Source: [Eubacterium] infirmum
GTDB taxonomy: Bacteria; Bacillota; Clostridia; Peptostreptococcales; Anaerovoracaceae
Direction: 5' to 3'
Assembly (NCBI GenBank): GCA_900450455.1
Contig: UGGN01000002.1
Location: forward strand, 1-64,000
DNA length: 64,000 nt
In this document: positions 55,890 to 64,000 of the stretch, piece after piece
How the letters are laid out: the number at the start of each line of letters is the position of its first letter
Numbering within the stretch: position 1 is the first letter of the stretch
Translations under genes and position numbers: made by a program
The notes under the pieces: generated by a model
What the model saw: only the letters and a program-made list of their open reading frames with translations
Told to the model about the DNA's origin: nothing
Database searches by the model: none

Positions 55890-56669
55890 ATGGACTTTGA
55901 CTATTTCTATAACAGAGAAGCAGAAAGATTTAACTTTCTAAAAGTACCTGAAATATTGGTAGACGGAGAAGAATTTAAGGGACTGTCTGCTGAAGCAATT
56001 ATCCTTTATTCTATGCTTTTGAAACGAACAGGAATGTCCTTTAAGAATAACTGGATAGACAAGGAAGGTAGAGTATTTATCTATTTCACAGTAGAGGAAA
56101 TTATGAAAAGAAGAAATATTTCAAAGCCTACTGCCATAAAAACATTAGATGAGTTAGACAGCAAAAAAGGGATAGGACTGATTGAAAGAGTAAGGCTTGG
56201 ACTTGGTAAACCGAATATCATATATGTCAAAGATTTCATGAGTGTATTTCAGGTAAAAGAAAATGACTTTCAGAAGTTAAAAAACTTTACTTCAGAAGTA
56301 AAAGATGTTGACCTCAGAAGTAAAGAAAATGAACTTCAAGAGGTTAAAAATGTTGACCGTAACTATATAGAGAATAATAAGAGTAAGTATAGTAAGAGAG
56401 AATATAGTTTTGGTGTAAACGGACTTGGAACATTTCAAAATGTATTTTTAGCTGCTGAAGATATATCCGATTTACAAATCATAATGAACTCACAGCTTGA
56501 TAATTACATTGAAAGACTATCAGCATATATCAAAAGCACCGGAAAGACCTATAAAGACCATAAAGCGACAATCCTTTCTTGGTTTTATAAAGATCAGGGA
56601 AGAAGTAAAGAAGTGAAAACATCAAATATCCCGACATGGGAAGAATATGATAAAGGAGAACACCTATGA
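55890..56669 (+). CDS. repA: Replication initiator protein A (RepA N-terminal family)
   Basis: The 259-residue product has the RepA_N domain: FYNREAERFNFLKVPEIL, then LSAEAIILYSMLLKRTGMS and the winged-helix FTVEEIMKRRNISKPTAIKT. It is characteristic of Tn1549/Tn916-like elements, where it supports element replication after excision or transfer. GGAAAGGAGG precedes the ATG. The stop overlaps the next start. Confidence 0.88.
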   Translation: MDFDYFYNREAERFNFLKVPEILVDGEEFKGLSAEAIILYSMLLKRTGMSFKNNWIDKEGRVFIYFTVEEIMKRRNISKPTAIKTLDELDSKKGIGLIERVRLGLGKPNIIYVKDFMSVFQVKENDFQKLKNFTSEVKDVDLRSKENELQEVKNVDRNYIENNKSKYSKREYSFGVNGLGTFQNVFLAAEDISDLQIIMNSQLDNYIERLSAYIKSTGKTYKDHKATILSWFYKDQGRSKEVKTSNIPTWEEYDKGEHL

Positions 56670-57517
56670 TGAAAGAATTAGAAAAAGTAATGATAGAAGA
56701 TGTAGAGTATTCTTACGATCCTGAAAAAGAATATATCAAGGATGGACACGCATTTTGTAAAGTTTGCCATGAAAGAAAAGACGGAAAAGTGATGGAGTTC
56801 TTTGATAACAAGATGATATTTAAGATTTCTTGCAAATGCGATAGAGATAGAGAGGCAAGAGAAAAAGAAAGACAAAAGCAGATGGAGATTGAACGATTAA
56901 AGAGTAGCTGCTTTAACTCGATTATTCAGTGGTCATACACATTTGAAAATTATCAGGGAGAAGAAAACCAAAGCCTTATCATTGCAAAGAACTTTGTAAA
57001 AGACTATGAGGAAATGAAAAAAGAAAATATCGGACTTCTTTTTTATGGCTCAGTAGGTAGCGGAAAGACCTATCTTGCCTGCTCCATTGCAAATAGCCTT
57101 ATTGAACAGTATCAAATAGGCGTTAAAATAAGAAATTTTGCACAGATTATCAATGAGCTGCAAAAGGGAGGATTTGATTTTGACAAGAACGTATATATTG
57201 AATCCCTTGTAAATACTTCCGTTCTTATCTTGGATGACTTAGGAATAGAAAGAGATACAAGCTATGCCAAAGAGCAAGTATATAACATCGTGAATAACAG
57301 GTACTTAAAACAGAAACCGACTATCTTTACCACTAATCTTTCTTATGACACAATTCTAAATTGCACAGAAAGTGTGGAGTATCAGAGGATTTATTCACGA
57401 ATCGTAGAGATGTGTATTCCTGTTATGGCTGTAGGAGAAGATTTTAGAAAGGTTATTCAAAAGGACAAACTGAATCGGAATAAGGACAGACTGCTGAATG
57501 GAGGTGAGAGAAGTTGA
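56666..57517 (+). CDS. DnaC/IstB-like ATP-binding protein
   Basis: The 283-residue AAA+ protein has Walker A GSVGSGKTYLACSI (about 127), Walker B SVLILDDLGIE and sensor TNLSYD, with an N-terminal cysteine cluster (CKVCHERK, CKCDRD). It is the helicase-loader-like partner of RepA in conjugative transposons. It overlaps repA and pcfB by 4 bases each, so the three are coupled. Confidence 0.9.
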   Translation: MMKELEKVMIEDVEYSYDPEKEYIKDGHAFCKVCHERKDGKVMEFFDNKMIFKISCKCDRDREAREKERQKQMEIERLKSSCFNSIIQWSYTFENYQGEENQSLIIAKNFVKDYEEMKKENIGLLFYGSVGSGKTYLACSIANSLIEQYQIGVKIRNFAQIINELQKGGFDFDKNVYIESLVNTSVLILDDLGIERDTSYAKEQVYNIVNNRYLKQKPTIFTTNLSYDTILNCTESVEYQRIYSRIVEMCIPVMAVGEDFRKVIQKDKLNRNKDRLLNGGERS

Positions 57518-58329
57518 TCAATGAAGAAATAGCAAGAAAAACGCTGAATATGGAAGTTAGAGCTGCCAAAGTAACAGGAAAGCTAATTCTGAACTTATTA
57601 AAGAAATTGATGAAAGAAGCAGAAAAGCTTGGAGGACTTGAAAAGCTGGTTAATGCTAACGGAAATGAAGTAAAGCTAAAAGATATGGTAAAAAAAGGAC
57701 AGCTTGAGGAAATTCCGGTTGAAGAAGCGGAGCTGAAAGAACTGAAAAAAGAGCTAAATAGACACGGTGTTAAGTTTTCGGTGATGAAAGATAAGGAAAC
57801 AGGTAAATTCTCAGTATTTTTCCAAGCCAAAGATATGAAAGTAATGGACAAAGCATTTAAGCACGCTCTTTCCGAATCAGAAAAGAAAACGGAAAGAAAG
57901 GAGTCCATTCATAAGAATATTGAAAAGTTCAAGGAAATGGCAAAGAACTCTGTTTCTAAGGATAAAATCAAGAATAAACAGAAGGAGCAGAGCCTATGTG
58001 CATGTGGGTTTCCGTCATTTTTATCGTGTAAAGCAATGTCGGCACACATACCTACTTTTACAAAATTTTCTTTTACATACTCTCGCACAAGTTCTATCTG
58101 TTTTCCCCTATTTAATTCTTTGGGTAAGGCGATTTCTATTTCTCTTGCAAGCTGTGAGTTTTTACTTTTTTCTATTTTCTCTACGCTGTTCCACAATATT
58201 CCTCTATCTAAAAATTTCTGTGGTGCATTTTGTGGTAATAGGATTTCAGTATGTGCTATTCCGCCTTTTCTTGTAAAGTCATGGACTATTCCGTCATATT
58301 CGTTTTTTATCTTTTCGCCACTTCGATAG
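57514..58329 (+). CDS. pcfB: PcfB-family protein, 3' end fused to antisense mobA
   Basis: Residues 1 to about 161 are PcfB-like (ARKTLNMEVRAAKVTGKLIL, then GVKFSVMKDKETGKFSVFFQ), a small protein next to VirD4 in Tn1549-type elements. From about 57996 the frame runs on for some 110 residues, but that part is the reverse strand of the relaxase gene and has no family meaning. The native stop and the following virD4 gene were lost at the junction. The chimeric tail may destabilise the product. Confidence 0.8.
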   Translation: MINEEIARKTLNMEVRAAKVTGKLILNLLKKLMKEAEKLGGLEKLVNANGNEVKLKDMVKKGQLEEIPVEEAELKELKKELNRHGVKFSVMKDKETGKFSVFFQAKDMKVMDKAFKHALSESEKKTERKESIHKNIEKFKEMAKNSVSKDKIKNKQKEQSLCACGFPSFLSCKAMSAHIPTFTKFSFTYSRTSSICFPLFNSLGKAISISLASCEFLLFSIFSTLFHNIPLSKNFCGAFCGNRISVCAIPPFLVKSWTIPSYSFFIFSPLR

Positions 58330-58400
58330 GCGGAAGCTGCTACCGCACTTTTGCCTTTTCCTCTTGAGATAATCTTTATGCAAAGATGGTATATCGCCAT
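57996..58400 (-). pseudogene. mobA: MobA/MobL (MOBQ) relaxase, 5' fragment
   Basis: The first 135 residues of a MOBQ relaxase are intact: MAIYHLCIKIISRGKGKSAV, the catalytic tyrosine in AASAYRSGE and the metal-binding motif HDKNDGNPHAH. The gene stops exactly inside the HUH metal site, and the remaining several hundred residues are absent. After that the frame reads into reverse pcfB. The fragment cannot nick DNA by itself. The preceding oriT-like region and DUF3847 gene are typical for this relaxase class. Confidence 0.88.
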
Positions 58401-58464
58401 AGCTAAAAACCTCCTCTCTTTTTCTTATATGGATATGGTGGCGATAGATAAGACTTCCTAAAAA

Positions 58465-58640
58465 AATCGGATAGCTTTTATCCGATTTCTTTTGGGAAGT
58501 ACACAAGGGGTAGGAAATGTATTTCCGTAGGGGAGTGTAGCTCCCCTGTATCAGCGTTAGCTGATATGCCCTCTGCAAGAGCCTTCGGAGAACGCACGCA
58601 CCTGTTAAGGTGTATATGTGCGCCCTTGTAAACAAGGGAC
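58465..58640 (-). other. Candidate MOBQ oriT with multiple hairpins
   Basis: Between mobA and the DUF3847 gene lie several inverted repeats. These include AAATCGGATA/TATCCGATTT, GGGGAG/CTCCCC, CGCACCT/AGGTG and CCCTTGT/ACAAGGG. GTGCGCCCTTG (58618-58628) resembles the nic core TAAGTGCGCCCT of RSF1010-type origins, served by the same relaxase class. Confidence 0.55.
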
Positions 58641-58960
58641 TATTCCTCTGTTTCCATTACTTCCTCTTGTGTTTCTGTAATTTTGTTTTCGCTTTGTTCT
58701 CGCTTCTCTATGATTTTTAGGACTTCTTGATTGACTATTTCTTTGATATTTGGAAATGTGATTAGCTGATAGAATTCATCTTTGGTAAAATCCTTGCTTT
58801 CGGTAAAGATACTTTCAAAGACTGCTCCTTTTTCATAAAGCCGCCTATCTCTTTTCTTTCGTTCTTCCTGTTTCTGTTGATTGATGAGCTTTTTTCTTTT
58901 GTTTTGTAACTGCTTGATTTCTTCTTCTGCCATTAAAATTTTTTCATCTATGTTTTTCAT
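58640..58960 (-). CDS. DUF3847 domain protein
   Basis: The product is 106 residues from the ATG at 58960, preceded by AAAGGAAAAC. It is a basic coiled-coil protein (ILMAEEEIKQLQNKRKKLIN, then RKKRDRRLYEKGAVFES), with the family segment FTKDEFYQLITFP. DUF3847 genes usually sit just upstream of MobA/MobL relaxases and may act like MobC accessory proteins. It is on the same strand as the mobA fragment. Confidence 0.78.
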   Translation of the reverse strand: MKNIDEKILMAEEEIKQLQNKRKKLINQQKQEERKKRDRRLYEKGAVFESIFTESKDFTKDEFYQLITFPNIKEIVNQEVLKIIEKREQSENKITETQEEVMETEE

Positions 58961-59075
58961 TTTCTGTTTTCCTTTCTTTCTAATTTTGAGCAAAGAAAAA
59001 ACAGTAAACCGATTTGATTTACTGTTCTTATGGTATCTCTTATCAAATTATTAAATTGTTTATGCAACTCTAAAT

Positions 59076-59582
59076 TTATCTTCCTAATAATCCAACAATC
59101 AAAGCCTGAATCGCTGCTACAAACGGTATAATCAAAAACGGAGCCACTACAAAATGCTCCATAATGGCTCTATGCTTCATCCAATTGCCGAACCCATAAT
59201 CAGGGTGTCCTTCTGTCCCGGGTATGACGATTTTTTCCTTATATTTCCCCAGAAACAACAGACAATCCAGCAGTAAAAAATCCCCTAAGTTTAATATGCT
59301 CCACTGAATATACCCCATCCAAAAAAGAGTCCAATAGTCAGAAATGCCTAAATGAAAAAGACTTGCTATTGAATATATGAAACAAATCCCACAAATTATA
59401 ATTGTTAGCATGAGATTTATGTTTTTCTCTTTTTTGGTCATCTGTTCAGGTGCAGCTTTTTGAATTGCCTTTGGATAAGAATCAAAAAAATATCTCGGAT
59501 TGATTAGTGCCAAAGCTGCCACGGCACCATTAAAGATTGCAGCTATTGCAAATCCGTCCAGAATCGCTCGCATTACATCCAT
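59076..59582 (-). CDS. Four-helix membrane protein, cargo cluster (paralogue 2)
   Basis: The 168-residue protein has four predicted membrane helices and the segment LGDFLLLDCLLFLGKYKEKI, followed by IPGTEGHPDYGFGN. It resembles the neighbouring 59662-60201 product, which carries FDIICFDYLML and YPETAGAKGYDNFGFN at the same place, so the pair arose by duplication. I recognise no family. It is the last gene of a four-gene minus-strand cluster. Confidence 0.7.
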   Translation of the reverse strand: MDVMRAILDGFAIAAIFNGAVAALALINPRYFFDSYPKAIQKAAPEQMTKKEKNINLMLTIIICGICFIYSIASLFHLGISDYWTLFWMGYIQWSILNLGDFLLLDCLLFLGKYKEKIVIPGTEGHPDYGFGNWMKHRAIMEHFVVAPFLIIPFVAAIQALIVGLLGR

Positions 59583-59661
59583 AAAACCCTCTCCTTCTTA
59601 AATTCTATTCTTTCTTGCCATGTACTCTGCTTAAAACTTTGGAAAATCAAAGTACATAAAC

Positions 59662-60201
59662 TTATCGCCATAAGGGAATAATTACCGTTAAAATGAACGC
59701 CAAAAGAAGACTTATCCCACAAAATACAATAAGCTTAGTTATCTGGCTTTTGGCATTAAATCCAAAGTTATCATATCCCTTTGCCCCTGCCGTTTCAGGA
59801 TAAATTCTTTCAGGTAATTTCAACTTTGTAAGCATAAGATAATCAAAGCATATAATATCAAATAATTTATATCCTTCAGTGATAATGAAAAATCTGATAA
59901 AAGCTTCTATAAAAGACAGTTCAGTTTTTACCGTATCAACCATTGCCCATATAAGTACCAACGTTACTCCTACAAAACCGGCGATCATAATACATACGCC
60001 AAGTAAATTCACCCAAGGAGCTCTATCCGGCATTTTTTCCATCATTTCCTTTATATCATCCGGTGCGCCGAAATGTTTAGAGCCGAATTTTGGAATCACA
60101 AGAATAAAGTCCATTATCATAAGTGTCGCGAATAGGCACACCAATCCCAGCATAATAAGCGTCTTAATCATCTGACTCATACTCCTATAAATTAAATCCA
60201 T
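59662..60201 (-). CDS. Four-helix membrane protein, cargo cluster (paralogue 1)
   Basis: The 179-residue product has four membrane helices and the shared C-terminal motif FDYLMLTKLKLPERIYPETA, followed by YDNFGF. It starts two bases after the stop of the alpha/beta hydrolase gene, indicating tight coupling. No known function is evident; a channel, transporter or enzyme anchor is possible. Confidence 0.7.
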   Translation of the reverse strand: MDLIYRSMSQMIKTLIMLGLVCLFATLMIMDFILVIPKFGSKHFGAPDDIKEMMEKMPDRAPWVNLLGVCIMIAGFVGVTLVLIWAMVDTVKTELSFIEAFIRFFIITEGYKLFDIICFDYLMLTKLKLPERIYPETAGAKGYDNFGFNAKSQITKLIVFCGISLLLAFILTVIIPLWR

Positions 60202-60202
60202 T

Positions 60203-60952
60203 TTATTCTTGCAAAAATATTTTCAGCTTCTCCGCATATTCTTTCGGATGCTCGTGCAAAAATTGTCCGTGTCCCATGTTTTCAAAAACTTCGCTTGCCA
60301 TTTGCGGCAGATATTCTTTCAATTTCTTTTCACCCTTAGCCGGAATAGGCTCTTCACTTCCACGCCAAAATAAGACCGGATTAGAAAATTTTTTTAAATT
60401 TTCAGGTATCTTATAATGATAAAGATATTGACAAGCATTCTGAATTGTTTTTTTACGAATATGCGTATACATCATTTCAATCACGCTATGGTTATCTTTT
60501 CCCATCATCTTATTCAGCAAAAACCGAGGTATTGGTTTCCCATGCCTGATTCTACTTGTTCCGATCATAAAAACCCATTGAAACGGCAACGCCATAAGTC
60601 CCATTTCAATGACAATTGCCGCATCCAACAATACCTTTTCAACAGAGATGTTTCCTCGTGCAATCAACTCAACCGCCATGGTAGCCCCCATGGAAAAACC
60701 ACAAAGACCATATACCTTCCCGTTCATTTCCTCTTGCATGTAATTTTCTATATCATCGATACTATCTTTTAGCGATAACATATCATCCGGTTTGGAGGCA
60801 CAATGTCCATCCAGTTCACAAAGAACGATATAATAATCCTGTAAATAAGGCAGAAGCGATTCAAAGCATAGCTTCGCCGTAGAAGCAAGTCCGTGAATAA
60901 ATAACAGGGACTTGTTTTTCTTATTTCCATATGTAATATAGTTCATGTGCAC
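60203..60952 (-). CDS. Alpha/beta hydrolase
   Basis: The 249-residue hydrolase has the oxyanion segment LLFIHGLAS, the nucleophile elbow GFSMG (about residue 93) and the late histidine in MGHGQFLHEHP. The acid is in or near FWRGSEEPIP. It resembles small esterases/lipases of the BioH/MenH type without a clear substrate. It lies between the second hydrolase and the membrane proteins. Confidence 0.82.
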   Translation of the reverse strand: MHMNYITYGNKKNKSLLFIHGLASTAKLCFESLLPYLQDYYIVLCELDGHCASKPDDMLSLKDSIDDIENYMQEEMNGKVYGLCGFSMGATMAVELIARGNISVEKVLLDAAIVIEMGLMALPFQWVFMIGTSRIRHGKPIPRFLLNKMMGKDNHSVIEMMYTHIRKKTIQNACQYLYHYKIPENLKKFSNPVLFWRGSEEPIPAKGEKKLKEYLPQMASEVFENMGHGQFLHEHPKEYAEKLKIFLQE

Positions 60953-61031
60953 TAAGCTCCTTAAAACGATATTTAAAGCAGGAAAATCGTTGTGCTATTC
61001 AAACATATTTTTCCAATCGGTTTTTACTTCT

Positions 61032-61937
61032 CTATACAACATGGAAAAGCGGGTAACAGTGATACAAATTTTCTCCTATTTTCGAAATAACCTTTACACC
61101 ACATTCTTCCAATCTGTTTTTTATTATTTCGTATACGACATATAATACTTCATCACTTCCATCGGAAAAATAAACCTTCTCCAATCCGTGATAATCTCCC
61201 TTTTCAAGATAAAGCATGTATTCCGGAATAGTTTTCCCATGAGTCATGATTTTATCAATAATTTCCATATAAGATACACTTAATAAAATATCCTTTTTAT
61301 CAAGTATGCGCCCTTTCCTGATCAACTCTTCATCTGTAAAACACTGTCCGGGAGATGATGCATATATTCGTTTGGGCACTTCAATATTCTCATGCATTAC
61401 ATTTATATGCGACACAAGACCTAATGCAAGTGTCGCGCCTGAAGAACTTCCTGTAATAAGAATATTCGAAGCACTATAAGTATTTAGCATGGACTTATAC
61501 AAAGCATAGATCCAGTCAAAGACTTCATCAATTGTATGGTTTATGCAAAGTGGATAATATGGAATTACCATATCACGACCGCTTTCAACAGCTATTTCCA
61601 AAGCCTTTTTAATAGAATTAGGACGAGGATGTACAAGCATTCCACCTCCTATTATAAACAAACATACTTCCTTTGTCGGTTCCTTGTGAGTTATGTAAAC
61701 AACTTTCTCTCCATAAAAATCTTTAATTTCATAATTTATTTCACTATGGGAAAGCACAGGAATTTTTGTTTTATCCATACTCTTTCGAGCTTTTGCAATC
61801 ATATCCCGTTCATTTGTATTAAAATAATTTTTAAATCCTATTAGTTTAAGAATCAGTTTTAATAAACGATATTTTAATGATAATCCAGACATTATTTCAC
61901 CTATCCCTTTCTTTGCTTGTTCGTTTTTATACATCAA
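61032..61937 (-). CDS. Alpha/beta hydrolase, HSL/acetyl-esterase type
   Basis: The 301-residue protein has the HSL-type oxyanion segment LFIIGGGMLVHPRP, the nucleophile elbow GSSSGATLALG (about residue 160), the acid in FSDGSDEVLY and a C-terminal histidine in YHCYPLF. It ends about 20-30 residues earlier than typical members, right after the histidine. It is first in the four-gene cluster. The start may be at MSGLSLKYR, about 16 codons downstream. Confidence 0.8.
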   Translation of the reverse strand: MMYKNEQAKKGIGEIMSGLSLKYRLLKLILKLIGFKNYFNTNERDMIAKARKSMDKTKIPVLSHSEINYEIKDFYGEKVVYITHKEPTKEVCLFIIGGGMLVHPRPNSIKKALEIAVESGRDMVIPYYPLCINHTIDEVFDWIYALYKSMLNTYSASNILITGSSSGATLALGLVSHINVMHENIEVPKRIYASSPGQCFTDEELIRKGRILDKKDILLSVSYMEIIDKIMTHGKTIPEYMLYLEKGDYHGLEKVYFSDGSDEVLYVVYEIIKNRLEECGVKVISKIGENLYHCYPLFHVV

Positions 61938-62263
61938 ATCAGTGCCTTTGATTGTTCATTTTCTTTTTGTGACCCAGGCATTTTTCTAGGTTAGTTTATT
62001 CTAACATCATATTCCTGTTTACCTTAATTCTCAAGAATTTTGTTTTTCTCTTTATTATAACAATACCGTTTTTTTCAATCAAATGCCTTTCTTCCGACCA
62101 AATCACCTAAACATTTATTTTCTCACACATTCATATCTAATATAAAGTCCGGTTCGTGAATCTTAAGTACTTCCCCCGGTTTATACATTTTTAATATTCA
62201 TGAATCGTTCATTTGCCTTTATCATTTTTTCTATGCCTGCTTTTCATAGCACTTGACAGTTGC
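61938..62263. other. Intergenic region upstream of the cargo cluster
   Basis: AT-rich sequence with no gene that I can support. GTTAG (61990-61994) and CTAAC (62001-62005), six bases apart, form a dyad that could be an operator for the hydrolase cluster. The right part borders the broken recombinase. Confidence 0.45.
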
Positions 62264-62677
62264 CTATAAAGTTAAAATATACATCAACCTGTTGTTTTCT
62301 ATAGATTGTATTTTTCTCGAGGTATCTCTTGCGTACCATTCGTTCATAATATTTAGAAATGGGGTGAAGTCGCTTTCTGCTTGTTTCTCACTATCTATTC
62401 CGTTATTGATAGCAATAAATCTTACTCCCTTTTCTTTGAAGAGTATTTCGGTGTAAAAACCTACTTTGAGGTAATCTCTGCCAAACCTACTCATATCTTT
62501 TACTATCACAGTAGATACTTTGTTTTCTTCTACTGCTTTTATCATTTTTTGAAATCCCTCTCTATCAAAGGTTGTTCCGCTTACTCCGTCATCGGTATAG
62601 TGATAGATATTGACAAAGCCGTTTCTTGCACCACAAGAGATAAGAATAGATTTTGCCGTTTTTCCTGTTGCTACTTG
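62264..62677 (-). pseudogene. Large serine recombinase fragment (TnpX-like)
   Basis: An open frame of about 137 residues carries the core of a Tn4451/TnpX-type recombinase: YHYTDDGVSGTTFDREGFQK, then VIVKDMSRFGRDYLKVGFYT, FIAINNGIDS and NEWYARDTSRKI. The N-terminal part with the catalytic serine is missing, as is everything after RKI, including the DNA-binding domain. The element it served can no longer use it. Confidence 0.88.
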
Positions 62678-62688
62678 TCAAGGACTTT

Positions 62689-62874
62689 TTAATCAAAATC
62701 ATCTTTTTTTTCGTCCGATTTTCTCCGAAATTCCCTCAACATTATCCTTTTTAGTTTATCTTGCATAGTTTCACTGCTTTTATCATTAAAATGGACAATC
62801 ACCTCATAAGTGGTCTTTCCAATCTTCTTTATCGTCTTTGTTCCTGTAGTTTGTTCATTTCTTTTTTCTTGCAT
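62689..62874 (-). CDS. tnpW: TnpW-like transposon protein
   Basis: The 61-residue protein has IGKTTYEVIVHFNDKSSETM followed by KLKRIMLREF, matching the TnpW family that accompanies TnpX in Tn4451/Tn4453 elements. AGGAGAAAA precedes the ATG on the minus strand. It lies directly upstream of the recombinase fragment, as in intact elements. Confidence 0.82.
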   Translation of the reverse strand: MQEKRNEQTTGTKTIKKIGKTTYEVIVHFNDKSSETMQDKLKRIMLREFRRKSDEKKDDFD

Positions 62875-62962
62875 ATTTTCTCCTTTCTTTGCAATAAAAA
62901 ATGACGATTAGTGATTTTTTCCAATCGTCATTAGCCAATATTTATTCATTTCTTTGATGTTT

Positions 62963-64000
62963 TTAATTATCCGTATCTATTTCTTTGATCTTTTTCTCTA
63001 TTTCTTCAATACTCGGCAAACTGCTCTTATATTCTGCTTCAAGTAATTTAGTAATCTCATATTTGCTTATACCTATAGGTTGCGATATTTGTTCTAATGA
63101 ATATTCACAAACGACATCGTTTTTATCTTTGCAAATAAGAAGTCCAATCGTAGCATTATCTCTATCAGTTTTTAGCTCTCTATTCACTGCTGTTACATAG
63201 AAATTAAGCTGTCCTAAATGTTCCGGCTTAAACTTCTCCGCTTTCAGTTCTATAACAATGTAAGAATGGAGTTTCAAATTGTAAAACAGTAAATCAATAT
63301 AAAAATCATCCCCCATTTATATTTATATGATATTCTTTGCCTATGTAGGCAAATCCCTCGCCAAGTTCAAGTAAAAAATCAGAAATCTTGTCAACCAGTT
63401 CTTTTTGAAGTTCCCTTTCATCATATCCTTCACGAATGGTAAGAAAATCAAAATTATATGGATCTTTTAATGTCTGTCTTGCAAGATCTGATTGCAAAGC
63501 GGGTAGCCTTTTTTCAAAGTTTGTTATAGATTTTCCTTCCCTGCCATATAATCCACTTTCAATTTGATGTACAAGTACATTCCTACTCCATCCGTTCTCA
63601 ATAGTTTTATCAACATAATATATGGCTTCATCAATGGTCTTGCACTTATTTATTATCCTTTGATTATGTCCCCAAGGTATCTGTTTAATATGGTTGATAA
63701 CTCTTTCATCAAATTGGGCTACAGGCTGTAGTCCTTTTGAATTTCTGTCGTTATTTTCTATTTCGGCTACACCTTGTAGCCCTTTTATATAAAATGAATA
63801 CCATCTTCTGATATACTTAATATTTGTTTCAGAAAAACCTTTCATATCAGGAAATTCTTTTTGTAAATCTTTAGCTAACGATTTTATAAAGGCATCTCCC
63901 CATGAATGTTGTTCTTGATTTTTTACAATGTATTCTCCCAAAGTCCAATATAAATCTAACAACTCATAATTTACCTTTATTGCAGCTTTAAGTTGGCTAC
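62963..64000 (-). pseudogene. DUF1016/YhcG-type nuclease, frameshifted, runs off the window
   Basis: YhcG-type proteins have an N-terminal DUF1016 domain and a C-terminal PD-(D/E)XK nuclease domain. The N-terminal part ends in GEGFAYIGKEYHIN (stop near 63306); the nuclease part resumes as DDFYIDLLFYNLKL, IVIELKAEKFKPEHLGQLNF, in another frame. A single extra base in the C5 run at 63310-63314 explains the break. The frame continues upstream past 64000. It is a pseudogene, a phase-variable gene, or a sequence error. Confidence 0.85.

Noticed and set aside
57996-58329. C-terminal 110 residues of the pcfB frame as a real domain
   Set aside because: It is the antisense of the mobA relaxase fragment.

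Overview
The window looks like a low-to-moderate GC, anaerobic Gram-positive Firmicute of the class Clostridia. A relative of Mogibacterium or of the oral and gut Eubacterium group (Family XIII / Anaerovoracaceae) is plausible, but no rRNA is present to prove it. The evidence is a folate C1 module (fhs, fchA, folD), an orphan 3-keto-5-aminohexanoate cleavage enzyme, ATP-dependent PEP carboxykinase, a V-type ATPase operon, WhiA/RapZ, sortase-anchored wall proteins, and Tn4451/Tn1549-like mobile elements.

Layout. (1) 1-5915: remnant of a conjugative element, with a decayed ArdC antirestriction gene, a VirD4/TraG coupling protein, a small DUF3945-like protein and a DUF3991/Toprim protein, closed by a strong terminator and an IS30 transposase. 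(2) 6207-11804: a cobalamin riboswitch in front of a 1103-residue wall-anchored protein with a NEAT-like domain, then an IS1249-type insertion sequence. (3) 11925-17165: a radical SAM protein divergent from a TetR regulator, an M18 aminopeptidase and PEP carboxykinase. (4) 17238-23026, minus strand: fhs-fchA-folD, then a THF riboswitch, folT and a folC/5-formyl-THF cyclo-ligase fusion. (5) 23198-29756: D-serine dehydratase, YfcE, an AI-2E family transporter, murB, a PHP protein, rapZ and kce. (6) 30530-35595: a second cobalamin riboswitch driving a membrane-anchored NEAT-like protein, a corrinoid-type ABC transporter and an HD hydrolase, followed by whiA. (7) 36709-43911: a lipoprotein and two large sortase-type surface proteins, one with a frameshift. 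(8) 44352-53114: the V-ATPase operon, with Na+-type ligands in the rotor subunit. (9) 53443-55359: a nitroreductase and rlmD (rumA). (10) 55356-64000: remnant of an integrative conjugative element lying directly against the 3' end of rlmD. It holds a CD1845-like protein, RepA, DnaC-like ATPase and PcfB, joined head-on to a truncated MOBQ relaxase with an oriT-like region. Beyond these lie a four-gene hydrolase/membrane-protein cargo cluster, a serine recombinase fragment, TnpW and a frameshifted DUF1016 nuclease.

How the genes fit together. Two separate B12-riboswitch loci encode surface proteins that share a DGTYSV-type NEAT-like domain, one of them together with an ABC importer. The best candidate for an undescribed system is therefore a cell-surface cobamide capture relay, analogous to Isd-type haem capture. 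The folate block combines salvage (FolT), retention (FolC), re-activation of 5-formyl-THF and one-carbon interconversion. Its FolD lacks the usual cyclohydrolase residues, which the adjacent FchA would supply. The second candidate for novelty is the cargo cluster of two alpha/beta hydrolases with two paralogous membrane proteins.
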